Assembly: GCF_003369915.1 (NCBI RefSeq) | Contig: NC_046675.1 | Span: forward strand, 21,824,001-21,888,000 | Length of the DNA stretch: 64,000 nucleotides | Direction: 5' to 3' | Origin: Drosophila miranda | Lineage: Eukaryota; Arthropoda; Insecta; Diptera; Drosophilidae | Part shown: positions 1 to 13,500 of the stretch, in pieces | Numbering within the stretch: position 1 is the first letter of the stretch | How the letters are laid out: the number at the start of each line of letters is the position of its first letter | Position numbers and translations under genes: made by a program | The notes under the pieces: generated by a model | The model's input: the letters and a program-made list of their open reading frames with translations, nothing else | Database searches by the model: none | What the model was told of the DNA's origin: nothing

Positions 1-1509
1 GAAGACTCGACAAAAATATAAGCTAGAATTTGGAGAGTGTCTCTTTATTTCCTAAAATATTCTGCGGGTTTTAAAAATAGCATAAAGACTTCGCCTTGCA
101 TTATTCATGAAATATTTAAAGAAATTAGAGAATTTATTAATTTTAAGGGATTGTATTTACAGTCAGGGAAAAAATAATAGAAGCAGCATATTTTTTATAT
201 TTTTCAAAATTTTCTTCAATGCATATTTATTTTTTAAGTTTCATAATTTGATTGAAACATAAGATCTAAACTAGATTCGAAAAACTTTATGTACCAAAAA
301 CGTATTTTTTTGTATAGAAACAGGATTCTTTTTTAAAATTTGTTTTATTTGCAATATGTAAAATAGAAAACAAAATATGTTTAAAAAACTGCAAAAAAAA
401 TTCGCTTCTTGGTTGAAGTTTATCGAAAGGTTTATATATACAAAAATAAAGAACACACTTCCGTTATAAGTGATCTTGTTTAATTCAAAAAACTATAACT
501 CCATGAGTAAAAAATAAATTAATAAAAATATTAAAGCTATAGATACAAACATCCCACCAAAATATGTCTCAACTTTTCTACTCTTCAAAGACGTTTTCAT
601 GCCTCTTATAAGAACTCTTCTCATACGTTTCTTCTTATCTTTTATTTTAATAGTTTATTTTTTAATGGTTAAACTTTTCCCCACATTAAATTTAATGTTT
701 GTTCATATCCTTTTGTCCAACAATATAATTTGAGACTTCCTCAATTGTTCTTTTACTTTTTTCAACAACCTCTACGAATAGATCATCTATGACGACTACG
801 CGCCAGCTTGTCCGTCATGAGGATTTACCATTAATTTTGCCCTGACCTCTAAAGTTCCGCCTCCAGACAACCAACCAAAGAAAACACTCCCCCATGCAGA
901 AGAGACCTTCAGACACACACTCTCCACTCCCTCTGCAACTGTGGGTTCCCGCTATCGTTCCCGTTCCCCCTCGATTGCAGCAGTGGCAGGATTAATTTCT
1001 AATTTCGCCTAATGTTCGGAGAGTGTTCGATGTTTACATTTTGGGTGCTGTGCTCGTGTTTTTGGTCTCGTCTTCTAATTTACCTTGATAAAATTGTACC
1101 GATTCCCATTCCCATTCCCATGACCAGAGACCTCGGACCCAGAGACCAGAGACCGGACCTCAGACCCCAGACCCATCCCAAGCCCTGCCCTATCCCCGGG
1201 CTGTTTTTGTCTCTGCCCTCGTAAACGCATTCATCGTTGTCTCTGAGCCGAGTCGTCTCCGAGTCGAGTCCGGGGCGATGTCTACTACGGCTCTGAGTCG
1301 GAGTCGGAGACGGAGACGGACGACCAGGGCCCACATGTTTGCATCATTAATCATGACGTTTCAGCTCTGACACATTTGGCCGATCGGCGGCAAAGGCAGC
1401 AGCAGCAGCAGCGGCAGCAGCAGCAACGGCAACGGCAGCAGCAGCGCTCTAACAAACGGAGGATTGTAATGAACACGTTTTGTAAGGCAGATAGAGAGGT
1501 ATTACTGTG

Positions 1510-1585
1510 AGCCAGAAAAAGACAGAAACTAAGGGCAGAAAAAGACAGAAACTAAGGGACAGAAAGAGATAAAAACTAAGAGACA
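1510..1585. repeat. Short tandem repeat, about 23-bp unit
   Basis: About three imperfect copies of a purine-rich unit, GAAAAAGACAGAAACTAAGG, occur in a row. The last copy is the most diverged. It lies in the presumed pb intron and has no coding potential. Confidence 0.7.
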
Positions 1586-4500
1586 GACTGCCAGACGAAA
1601 TACCTTAAAAAAAACACTATAGGATGAGACAGACGCACGTCAACGATGGCTCGCGGACAGCAGCAGCAGCAGCGGATGCGTACGCACAGCGAGAGGGCCG
1701 ATGCCGATGCCTCTTCTCGTCAGCGGCCAAGAGACAATGGGCCACAATTTGAAGACAAATATTTTCACAATGGTAACAGAAGACAAAAAGAAAGAACAGC
1801 AAACAGTAGACGGAGGCAAACTCATGTAAATATTGGCCAAAAACTATTTACGAAACTATTAGCTGCAGTTATGGGACAAGAGACTAATTGTGGCCAAGAC
1901 TCCTGTGGTGGCTTGGGAGGGCGCGGAATCGTCATGAAAGGGAGAGTTTATGAGGCAGAGATGACGAAGAGATAATAGAACATTAGCAAAAGGGGAACGT
2001 GCACCATCAGAAGGGATTATTGCATAAGGATATGTCCAACCCAAGGACTTGGAAGATAAAAGAGTCATTTAGACTGTAAACATTGCAGATAGCAGTAACA
2101 TAAAACGTAGAGTTCTGAGGGATTGTCTGTAAATCAAGGATCATTCATGGTGTTTTTGGGAATACTGTTTCTAGGGAATAAAAGTAAGTCAAAGATACAT
2201 TTCCATTCTCAGATCTTTGGAAAGGAAGGAGTCTCTACCTCTAATTAAGCATAAATTAGTATCTGATTTATGTATAATTTTAGAAAGAAAGAATATAAGG
2301 AAAATTCCACTGAAAGATCTCTTTGGAGGACACTCACATTTGCCGGCTGCAGATTCTAAGATCTAAGAATTATGACCAAACAGGAACATCTTTTCTTTGA
2401 AAACTGGGGCAGACCCAAAGACCTGCCCGACATCGCATCATTTACTTTTTTTTATGTACATTTACAAGTCGTAAAACTTTAAGGATACTCTCCTTTTTAA
2501 GACACTCTTTTCACCTTCCTTATTGGAGCGCTTGGAATATTTAAATTTCGCTTTTTTTAAAGCGATTTTCGAGAGCGAACGCTTTTCGACAAGTTTTGCC
2601 GACTGAAAGGCCATTTGTCCTTGGTATCAGGATAGCTGCTACTAAACCAAATCTAGGTTGACTTATATACTTCCGTTTCCGGCAGCGAACATACGCTACA
2701 ACTTGGCTCTGAAGCGCCTGTTCGTAGTCCTTACAGCGCACCTCCCTCCTTCCAGCCATCGCATAGCTTATGTTCTTGGGGATTTTTTATGGCTGACTTT
2801 CTCGGGGAGGGTTGTGGGTGCAGGGTGTGGAGTGGAGAGTGGAGGGTGGTGGAGGGGGATCTGGCAGGAGTGTACTTGGCGCAGAAACAGAATTTTATGC
2901 AAATATCCTAATCAAATTCACATTTTGAAGTTCAACTGTTTTATCCAAAAGTTTTACCTACCCGAAAGCCAGAAGCCTGGAAGCTGAAGCCAAAAGCTGG
3001 CAACGTCGTCGACGGCGTGTGGCAGACGCAGTCGAGACGCGCAGCAGCAGCAACCAGAAGGAGGATGCCACCCATTTTTAATTTATTTCCACTTACAAAA
3101 AAAAAAAAGAAGGAACTCTAGCCAGAAGCAGAGGCAAGAGCCCACACACCTTCCTTTATCCGTATCCGGTGCGTGCGTCCGGCGGAGTTTGGTTCTCGTT
3201 TGGGTTTGGGGTTGGTGTTATCGGGTGTTCTTCCCCCCATCTTCCTCCTCTGGGCTGGGTCCATGGCACACCGCTCTGGCCATATCCTCATCCGTCCCAT
3301 GCGGTGGTTGTCGCCCAATATTTTCACTTATCAAAGCGGTCCGGCCCCACCTCCCGAAAAACCCACCACAAACTTAAATCTGCATGTCGAAAGCGATTAA
3401 ACAGTTACCGCCGCTGCCGCTGTGTGTGGATTGTGGGGATTGTGGCTGCTACTTCGGCATCACAGAGTGGCTTCCACGAAATTAAAACAAAGGCAGAAGC
3501 ACAAAAAAAAGGATAAAAATTAGTCACTCTGCGGTGACAGTAATTCTCTGGCAGATGCCGATGCCGTTGCCCCACCAAGTCCCCCAGCCACCATCCTCCA
3601 TCTATAGCTCCCCCGCTGTGGTGTCTGTGTGTGCGAGTGTGTGTGTGTGTGGGGCATTCGTTGCGGCACTCGGCAACAACTGTGCAACATTCGTGCCCAT
3701 CCTCGCCATTGAGTGATTAATTGCAATTTAAACGGTTTCAATTAAGGCAATGCGCATCCTTCGGTCCGTACAGAGTCCTTTGAGTCCCCGGATATCATTT
3801 CGTTTTTGTCTTTGGTTTTTTCTCTTATTGATGGAATCGATGGCTGTGATAGACAATGGTTTGAAGGGAAATTAGGTAAAATATTGAAGAAACAGAAAAA
3901 AAACCATATGATTAAAGGTGAATCATTTGGGTCCTTTTATCAAAGATATTCTGTCTGGTTTTTGATAGCCTTTGGAGCCCATTTATGTGTTAAATTTTAT
4001 TATATTTCAAAGCTTTTTTACAGATACATTTTTCCACCAAAGTTCTACTCATAAAGGTATAAGTTTTGGGTCATTTAACATTATGCAGATAGAAGATCTC
4101 TATTCCACCTCAATTTTTGTAGATCTTTAACTTAAACCACATTTCCACTTCATTCGTTTTCCCCATCGACGGACACATAATCGTTCGTGCAATTGCCTCG
4201 TAATACCCAGTAATCATTTCATCAATTTCGAAGCAACTGCCATGAAAAATACGAGTATGTATCCCCAAAGCTCAATTGACTAGCAAAACACTTTCCATGA
4301 ATGATATATGCCCAGAGCCCAGAGCTTATGCATAAATAAGGAAAATAAATGTACATACCATACAATATTGAATGGAACTATGTGACACAGAGCATATGTC
4401 GCCACCTGTGTGTAATGCCCCCGAGGGCTACACATGGATTTGACAAGAATTTGGAATGGGACACCCATCCCCCAAAGAGAGGTGGAAACTTTGACGGCTA

Positions 4501-5820
4501 GCAAGACAAAATGCAAAACTTTTGGCCAAAAATACAAGGAGTGCTGCCGTTCCTTAGGCAAATTCGTATGTGAAACATTTGGCAGGCAGGCGATTTATTT
4601 AATGTCTCTGCCATAGAATGGAGCTGCCAAGGACCTCAATGGGGGGAAGGCCATTCCATGGCATGCCATGCATGGCAGGCAGGCTGCAGGTTTCAGTGAT
4701 TTAAATGATTTATGTTTCAAGACTTTGACTCCAGGGTTAATATTGGCCAAAAGGCACAGAGGAAAAAAGAGCAAAAGAGCAAAACCAAAACGACAGCAGC
4801 CACCACAAGAACAGAGAATATTTTAGGGGACAAATTTACGCACTGCCAGAGAGCGCACAGAACATGGCAACCCATTGGCTGCAACTTGCGTTCTGTGGCC
4901 CATAACTCATATCGAAAAGGCGGCGCTTGTGGCAAATTGGAGGCTCCAGCAGCAGCAGACGAGACCGATACTCCGTCCGCACACAGCTGCATCATCATGT
5001 TGAACGCATGCGAACACCCGTTGAAATTCAATTATCGGAAACCGGATCGCAAGGGAACCCAGGCGGGGGCCATCACGCATACGCCATGTTGTCGGAGTCG
5101 GAGCCGGACCCGCAATTAAAGCGCCAGCCGCAGCCGTTAATTAATTTGCATTTGCGACAGCCACACAAAATACACAGAAAAGCACACACACACACAAACT
5201 AAAACTTGTTGATTGCCCAACACGCTAGACTGAAACTAAAAAGAAAGTGGCTCTCACTAAAGATAAACGAAGGAGGGATGCTCTTTTTGATGGTCTATAC
5301 TCTGAGAAAAGTATGAGAAATGATATAAGAAAGAAAGAGGACACTCTTATCAAGGAAACCCATATACCTTCCCATCAAAAAGTAGGGTATAAATTGCTTA
5401 GCCATAGAAGCATTGTGTCAATTAACCAATTTGTGTGTGTTGGCCCGGCTACAAAGTAACAAAGCAGCCCCCCTGCCATTTTATCGGCCGAAGATTTATA
5501 GCATTTTTAAATAGTTTTTCGCTGTTAAGTGGCTGGTGTGCTGAAAGCTTTAGTTAGAATGTTGCAAAATGTGCATAAATACTCGCAGCTAATTGGTCAA
5601 GAGGTAATTAAGATCGAAATGGGAGTAGGTTGAGTGCTTTTAAGTAAGGATATTGATTAAGGAAGTATTTAGTTAATGGAACGCAAGTAATGGAACGAGT
5701 AATTGTAAATTTTAAATGATATGTGGCAATGAAATTGTGTCTGGGATATTTTAATAGAATAGATAGATTAGATATCAAATGAAAGATTGTAAGTTTTATA
5801 AATCTTATAGACTTTTTCTC

Positions 5821-6150
5821 GAAGAAATTCCCATTCTATTGGTTATGGATCTTCTATGATCTATCTATTTAAGTCTATTTGTATATTTTTAATAGAGGGA
5901 CTCGCCTTGTTCGGGCGACAACGCCCGGCTCACTCGCTTCACTCGCGCCGATATGAGGAAAATGTCGTACAACGACGACAACCAAAAATTTTTTACATAA
6001 CAATCATATTCTAGGCTTTTGTTCAAAGATCTTCTATTATCTATCTATGCAACTCTTTGTATATTCTTTTAAACGAATACTAGATTTTTCCTTGAAGAGT
6101 TTCCCATTCTAGTTGTTCCCAGATCGTCTAAGATCTACCTGTTGATCTAT
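5821..6150. repeat. Degenerate tandem repeat, interrupted
   Basis: Diverged copies of an AT-rich unit recur here, with shared pieces such as TTCCCATTCTA, GATCTTCTAT and ATCTATCTAT near 5830–5890, 6025–6075 and 6100–6150. The first two copies are separated by a GC-rich block (5894–5990) of different composition. Confidence 0.5.
5894..5990. other. GC-rich block with hairpin, possible small insertion
   Basis: A block of about 60 GC-rich bases plus a short tail sits in strongly AT-rich surroundings. It has a perfect 6-bp stem, CGGGCG/CGCCCG, with a 4-base loop (about 5918–5934), followed by CTCACTCGCTTCACTCGCG, which is itself repetitive. The composition change is abrupt on the left. It may be a fragment of a small non-autonomous element; I could not match it to a known family or find target-site duplications. 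Confidence 0.35.
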
Positions 6151-6309
6151 CTTTATATCTTTCTCAGCATTTCGTTCTTAGATCTTTGAATACTCAAATG
6201 ATTTCTCCAATTTAAAATACCTTTCTACTGCAGTCATATCATAGGTTTTCCATTTTCCATTTAATTAGAAGTGGAAAATACTTCTACTTCTGGTCACAGC
6301 CCCTCCACA

Positions 6310-6326
6310 CTCTCTCTCTCTCTCTC
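6310..6326. repeat. CT microsatellite
   Basis: A run of (TC)8 within a longer pyrimidine-rich stretch in the presumed pb intron. GA/CT runs of this kind can bind GAGA factor; no other support is visible. Confidence 0.7.
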
Positions 6327-9300
6327 GCGCACTCTCTTTCTTCTCTCCCTGTCCCTGTCTCTGATTCTTCCCTTTTTCTTCTAGTTTTAGCCATCGCAGA
6401 CTTTTCGCGTTTTCCTTTTGGCATGCCGGAAGTGACTTTTGCTTTTTCTTTTCCTCTTTTTCCAAATGTTTTTTTTTCTTCCACAATGAATATAATTTTT
6501 TCTTGCCGCCGGTTCGGACTGTTCTTTTTGCTGTTGTTGTTGTTGCTGCTGTTCGTGTTTAAAATAAGCAGCAAAACTTGCGATGCGATAAAAATGCCGC
6601 TTCAAGAAGTGGCAAAAGAAAACCAACGATGATGGAGGAGAGGAAGGTCCAAAGAACAGGAAAAATGGCCAAATGAAAAAAGAGCAAAAGAAAATAAAAG
6701 TTAGCTTTGTAGAGAGGCGACGTTGTAGATACCCTTTGAGATCTATATATCCGGAGGTGTTTGGATATGGAATTATAAAAAGCTATAGAAAAATGTATTA
6801 TGTTGTAATTTTCAAGATTTGGTTGAACTATCTTTAGAAACTGAAGAATTTTTTCTTCAAAGAATTGTTCTTTAACAGATTTTTGCTTTGAAAAAGCGTC
6901 TATGGAACGAAAATTGTATGAAAAGATTCTGTTTAAAAATATACCTATAAAAATCTATATTATTTGACTCAAAAGTCCTGACTTTTCTCCCCATCAAACA
7001 CCCTTTTAAAAAGTATAATACCCCTTTCAAAGTGTATAAAAAGAAGTACGCAAGAAAGCTTCGCGTGTAAACGGTTTTTATTTTATTTCTTTACTTTTTC
7101 TGTACTTTGCTGCCGCCACAACTCCCTCCCTGCCCCATGTACATTGAACTACCTTCTGACGGACCTTCTGTGGACGGACAACAGCCAACAACTGGGTGGC
7201 CAACAGCCCACAGATCCCTCCCTGGCCCGCTTGCCCCCTTGCCACTGCCACAAGTGACGCGGCCACTCTGAAGTTGGCTGCGGGGCGATTCCACTTGCGA
7301 GACAAATGGAAATGAAGCGTTTATTCTGCTTTATTGCGGCGATAAGAAAAAAAATGAGGCATTATTTTCGTTGTTTCAAGGCAACTTTTTTCCAGTCACT
7401 TGGAGCTCCACTCCACTACATACCCCCTCCATCCCCTGCACTGCAAAACATACGCAGATATTTTCCATTTTGCGCCTTGGGGCGGAGCTGAAGCCTGACC
7501 ACAGGTCGAGTCGGAGGAATGCCAGGGAATGCGGCAATTTCCTGGAGCGTCTCCGGTTTGTGGTTTTTTTTCCCTTTGGGGTGGTGCGAGCCATGATTTG
7601 GCGCTTTGCTTATCCCCCATTTCGGAAAGAAATCTTATTTCTGTCGGGGGTGGAGCCTGAATTACTTGCATTTTAATGTGCCGCAAATCGAGCAGAAGAA
7701 AAATCTAAGAATATTTCAATTTGTTTTGGTGAAACTCAAATAAAAGTAAAGGGACTTTTAGTGCATTTTTCTAGAATTAAGGAAGGTAATTTTCAATGAA
7801 AATGTTTGACAGAAGAAGATTTCTTGATGAAAATTGATGTGATAGTTAACTGTAGAAAGCCAAGGGAAATACTCCTTTCTTCACTTAAAGTACATTTCCT
7901 AGACACAAAACTCTAAAAAAAATAATTATCTCACTGGAAAAACAATAGTAAAACAAATATTTAATAGTTATATATTAAAAGTTCTTCCAAAGAGAAAAAG
8001 TCATACGATTCCCTGCTCAAATGCCATTCATAATGGCTCCCATTGCTACCATCCATTCCCCCACACACACGAACCCAATTATTAGCCCCGACTCTTGTGA
8101 CTTTTGTTTTGGTTTCCATGTTCAATAACTCATCAGCAATAAACCGTGAAAATGAAACAGTAGCCAGATCAATCAAAGGCCAGAATTCAGGCTTCATTTC
8201 AGCCCAAGAGATCAATATCGTACACTGGAGAGTACTCTCACATTGAAAAGAGGGCCCAAACGAGTGGCGTGGAGTGGCGTGAAACCAATGCGATGATCAG
8301 GGCACAATAAAACCCCATTGCCAAAGCCAAAGCCAAAGTCCCCCCGCCAAAAACCTCATCGCGCATCATTAATTATGCTCAGGCATTGCCAACAGCAAAC
8401 AACAGAAACAGAAAGAGAAAGAGAGAAGCAGAAGCAGAAGAGCAGAAGGCAGCAGAGCAGAGCAGAAAAGCAAAGACACGGCACACAAAAGCTGTCAGCG
8501 CACGCTGCTGATCTGTCAAATGCTGCCGCAGCCAGCGTCCGAAAAGAAATGCCCAAGAGAGATCCGTTCGTTCGTCTGTCAGTCAGTCAGCCTCTGGTCT
8601 GAGCCGCTTGCCGCTTGCCACTTGGGTGCTTGCTGCCTGGCGACGCTTTTGTGTGCAACTCAAACACAAAATATTGATTAATCATAAAAAAAGAGAGAAA
8701 TATTTTGTTAAGAAGTCGGCCATTGCTGTGCGGCTAGTGCTCTGCTCTGGACTCTGTCGTTAGAGATGCGAGTATGTCAAGTGATCGTGAAAGCGAATGG
8801 AACCCAGAAGAGTTATAAAACTTATTCCAAGAATCACACTCTTCAGCAAAGGAGAAGAATTAAGTTCTTAAATTAATGATACTGTATCGAAAGAATACTT
8901 TCTTCTGTCTGTCAATGCCCAGTATCACTTCTTCGCTTTAAGGCATTGCCATCTTCATTAAACAGAGTTGCTTGCAATTAGAAATCGATCTTAAAGACGT
9001 TGAATCGTTCTGCAATTCAATGAATTTGTGACTATTATGATAAGTTATCCGATATATATTTCTTCATCGTCAGTAAACACTTTACTCTCTTCAATATGGT
9101 TAAAATTTCAGTTTAAGATTAAAACTAATATGAATACGAATCATCTAAAAGTCAAAGATCACTTTACCTATTCGTAATTCCCTATCCTATAGCTCTCCTA
9201 CCAATCACGCTGCCATCTCTAGTCCACATCATTCATATTCATTCATTCGCTGTACAGAGAGCGAGCTCTGGCTGCCGGCTTTGGGAGGTGTCAAGACTTC

Positions 9301-9597
9301 AAACGATCATAAGCTGATTTTTGGCCTTCAGCTTCAGTATTTGTCTTTGTCCGACCTGTATCTGTATCTGTATTGGTATCTGTATCTGTGGCTGTGAGAT
9401 TGTTTGAGTAGCATTTGTGTGCTGCCTTACAATTTACTCGTTAAATAATTTTTCATGCAACCTGAAGCAAGGAGACTAATCATTTTCATTTCTATGGCGG
9501 CACGCTTTCTTGTCCATTGTTTGCGAAAACCGCGAGAGAGCGAGAGGCTTTCCATGGAAGGCCTCTCAATGTCATGTCATGGGGTCTATTGTTGGTT

Positions 9598-9735
9598 ATG
9601 GCAGCTTCTGCCTTGGACATACAATTGGATCTGCAACTGAAAGACTGCCATTGGGGCTTTGCCTGAAAGACTCTGCCTTGGATCTCCACCTGAAAGACTG
9701 CCTTGGCTGTCCACCTGCGTGACTGCCTTGGGATC
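9598..9735. repeat. Minisatellite-like repeat, about 27–33 bp unit
   Basis: Four to five imperfect copies of a unit containing CTGAAAGACT, CTGCCTTGG and GGATCTCCACC or similar occur in succession. It lies in the presumed pb intron. Open frames crossing it are products of the repeat. Confidence 0.6.
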
Positions 9736-10558
9736 TTTAACATGGGCGTTAAGGTGGAACTAAGTATTGTCCAACTCTCTGTACTTTTCCATGTAATCGC
9801 ATTCGTGTCGAGCTTTGGTTTAGTTTTGGTATTTTACGAAAATCAATTTCCGAATGGAGAGAATCGGGGCTGAGCGGGCTCTTAAATTGACATTAATTTT
9901 CCATTGACTGAGATGAAGCTTTAAACAGTTTTTTTTTTCGCCGGCTTTTCTCCCATTTTTAATTCGCTTTCAATCTGGCAGACATGCAAAAACATAATCC
10001 ACCAGGGGATGAGAGGATGGTAGAGCGCCAGGAAATGTAAATTTTCTATATGCCAGCGAGAGAGCGAAAGAGAGAGAGCAGAGCGCGGGGATGGAAAAAA
10101 GTTTCCCTCGCTGATTTTGATTGACAGCTCTTAGCATCCATCCCTGATGGATTTCATATTTTGAGCCCAGCCGAAGAGAAAGATGTGGCAGAAGGAGGAG
10201 GAGGATGTAGAGGATGTGGAAGTCTGGCAGAAGGAGCACCAGGCCACCAGAATCCCAGCACCAGGCCAAAATGACAGCCCAGCCCTAAAGGGGCTGGGAC
10301 GAGGACCCAGGCTTAAGCGTTGGAAAAAAGTTTTTACCAAACAGCTTTCCTTCATATTTCCATAGCAAAAGATATCGCTGTCTCTCTCTGTCGCTCTACC
10401 TCTGTTTTCCCTTCGACAACACATGGTCTTTTGTATGAAATGACATTGTCTCTATATATAATCGTAAATATCATAAATATATACAGAGGGAAAAGTCCAT
10501 GGGCCATGTTGAAAGTTTTTCAATTTGTGCCGCTTTAAAGTATTTCCCCTGATTATAT

Positions 10559-10578
10559 CTCTCTCTCTCTCTCTCTCT
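10559..10578. repeat. CT microsatellite
   Basis: (CT)10 in the presumed pb intron; a possible GAGA-factor type tract, otherwise unremarkable. Confidence 0.8.
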
Positions 10579-13500
10579 GCTTCTTTTTCATTGAATTTTT
10601 TGGAAAATGAATGAATGGGAAATGGTGGAGAAAAATCTGCGTGGAAAAACAAACACAATTCAAATATGAAACAAATTTAAAATGGTTTCAAAGTTATTTG
10701 GCTTAATGGCCTTTTGATAAGACGAATGAAATAAGGTATAAAAATGTGTGTCATATAAAAAATACCCATGTATCTTTTTCCAATGGGAATTTGTGATGGA
10801 ATATTTGAATTTCCATCTCCAAAATATGGGAATGAAAACTTCATGCTATAATTCCGTTCGAAAAGACAGGTTCAGCGGCTCTTCTAGAGATCCTATCTCT
10901 TACAATACCTTTCCCTAAGATATTTCCACATTTCCCTAAACATTAATCAAAAATTTTCACACCTCCAGCCCAAAACACTGTCTCTTGATCAAAACAATCC
11001 TCCTCCGGGGGTTCAGTTCAGAGTTTTGTCTGCTGTTTTGTTGACATTTGCTGGTCATGAAAAGTCATTAAATATATTTCTCTAATTTATCTTTTTCGAC
11101 TGTGGCAGCTCTCTTTCGTGGCATTAAAGCAAAGTTTTGGAGCGGAAATGTTTGTCTGGCCGACCGGCCAGTGTGGATGGGTTTTCCCCCCGCCCCAGAC
11201 TGCGGTTTAACCCTTTTTCCTTGCTTCGCTAATTAAAACTAATCCAATGGCAAGGACCCGGGGCCCATTCAGAAGTGTTGGGTTGTACTTTTCGCATAAC
11301 TGTCAATCAAGAGCCACAATTAAATGATTGAAGACTTTCGTAACCTTTCGTATATCCTTTGTTTCTCCTCGAGATGCTCCTTTCGAGTGGGCTGGTTGGG
11401 ATCCAATAAAATATTTATACTCCCATCTTTTGGGTGCTCCCATTTTTTGTAGTTTGTATCTGGGAGCTGGTTTAGTTCTGAATGCATATCAAGTGGAGAG
11501 ACAACAGCAGATACTCGTACAAAATATTTCCATGAGAAATTGACTTTTTCCACAGCTCCATCGTCGTCTCCGTTCGCTGTCTCTGTTGTCTGTTGGCTGT
11601 TGTCTTCCTTTGGCCGGAATGATTAATGGTTCTCTGCTCTTTGCGCATTCGGTCGGTCGGCCCACACCGACAATAAGATATATCCAGCAGCTACATATTT
11701 GTATCTGTTGTAGCTCTGTTGCTGTAGCTGTTGCTGTATCTGTATCTGTATCTCGTTTTTTTACTGCTGCTGTTGCTGCTGAATGAATGAATGAGAATTT
11801 CTACTGCAACGCGCATCAGCATTTGGCATTTCAGCTACCGACTTCTGACTGATGCCGCATCGGCATTGTCTTCTCTTAGTCTTAGTTTTTTTTCTTCTTT
11901 ATTGTGCCACCCCTTTGATTGAATTTGTCAGATACTTTTGCTCAAAGTCTTAAAGCTTTAACGAACCTCAAGAATCAGACGAAATGTTCCTAGCCAAGGA
12001 ACATTTTTCCCCTTTCCTCTGGCCAGAACAACACGAAAATTTACAAGATAAATTGAGGTCATTTTTTGCCACTTGGGTCCGAGTCCGGGTTCGGGTCCGG
12101 GTCTGTGTCCCACCTTGTTGACCGCTCTTGTCCTCTGACCCGGCCACAAATGTCCTTAATGTGCATCCTTATGGACTGTGGTCATGTGCAAGTGGTCGAG
12201 CCCAAAAAATGGTTACACACAAGCCCCCATCCTACCATCTACTTATGTATGTACTTCGTAGTTAGTGTTGACCAAATAGACACACGAGTGTACATACAAT
12301 TTATTCTGTAAATTCCTTGGCATGTGAGAGGGAGAGACCACAGATGATTTACTTGAAGAACTGGTGAGGGATATACACTGCGAGGAACGCAATGAGATTC
12401 TTAGTACGAGTTTTGATGGTCTCCCTTCTGCAGATCTCTTCAGTTTATACTGGCTGATTTCTCCCTCTGTACTGATTATAATATTCCCTTTTTTTAGCAG
12501 CCATCTTTGTGCAATTGTTGCAAAATGTACGCTCGTTTTAATTTCCAGACCAAAGGTGCGGCAAATGCGTTAAATGTGCCCCGCTTTGCCATGGCATCTT
12601 CTGGCAGGTTTTTTGTGGGTTTCCCCAAATAGAAACATAAATTTCCCAGGAGCAGCAGCAGCAGCAGCAGAAGAAGGTCCTTTGGTCGTAGTGGACAGCG
12701 GACAACGAGTGCGTTTAAGTGTTAACATGTAAACGATGCTGTTGAAGCAGTTAATAAGTGTATCCCTATTCCTCCCAAAAAGGACTGGCTGTAAATCATA
12801 CAGAAGTGTTTCCTCTGCTGTCTGCTTGAATTTTGCTATTGAAATTAATTTTATTTCCAACCAAAAAGGATGAGATTTACGAGCAAATAATAACCAACTG
12901 ATGATTTCTAATATTTAAGTTGAAGGCAATCCCAGAGTCCTGCCACAAAACCCAATCCAATCCCGAAAAGCTGCTGCAAAGTATCCTCCTCCTTCGTTTG
13001 TAGTTTTGCTGATAAGTTTCCATTTTGACTTTTCCGGCATTTCATCCATGCTGATGACATTTCCAATGTCTCTACGGCTACGGCTACGGCTGGGCGCCTC
13101 TCTGCCTCCTCCTTCATCTCTGGGGCCATGACAAAACAAAATTCATTTTGTAATTTCCAAGCCACCTCTAGAAAAGAGCCAGAGAGAGCCAGGAACCAGA
13201 ACCAGAGGCAGAACCAGAGGCAGAGCAGGCAGCTGTCATTTGCTTTTGGGACTGCGGTGTTGGGTGGTGTTGGGCGGTGCAATGCTTTCGCTATGGATTC
13301 CATTCTGACCAGGCTGCAGAAATTGCACTCAACTTGGCTTCTGCCTAGAATCTTTCCCACTCTCTCTCGCTCTCTCTCTCTGTGTGGCACTTTCGAGAGG
13401 GGCTTGGGTTCGGGTTTTAGAAAATTATCTTTTTGCTTGTCGTCGCCAAAAAGGAAATCATATTTTCTGCTTTTGTGCACTTTACTTTTCAGTTTTCCCT

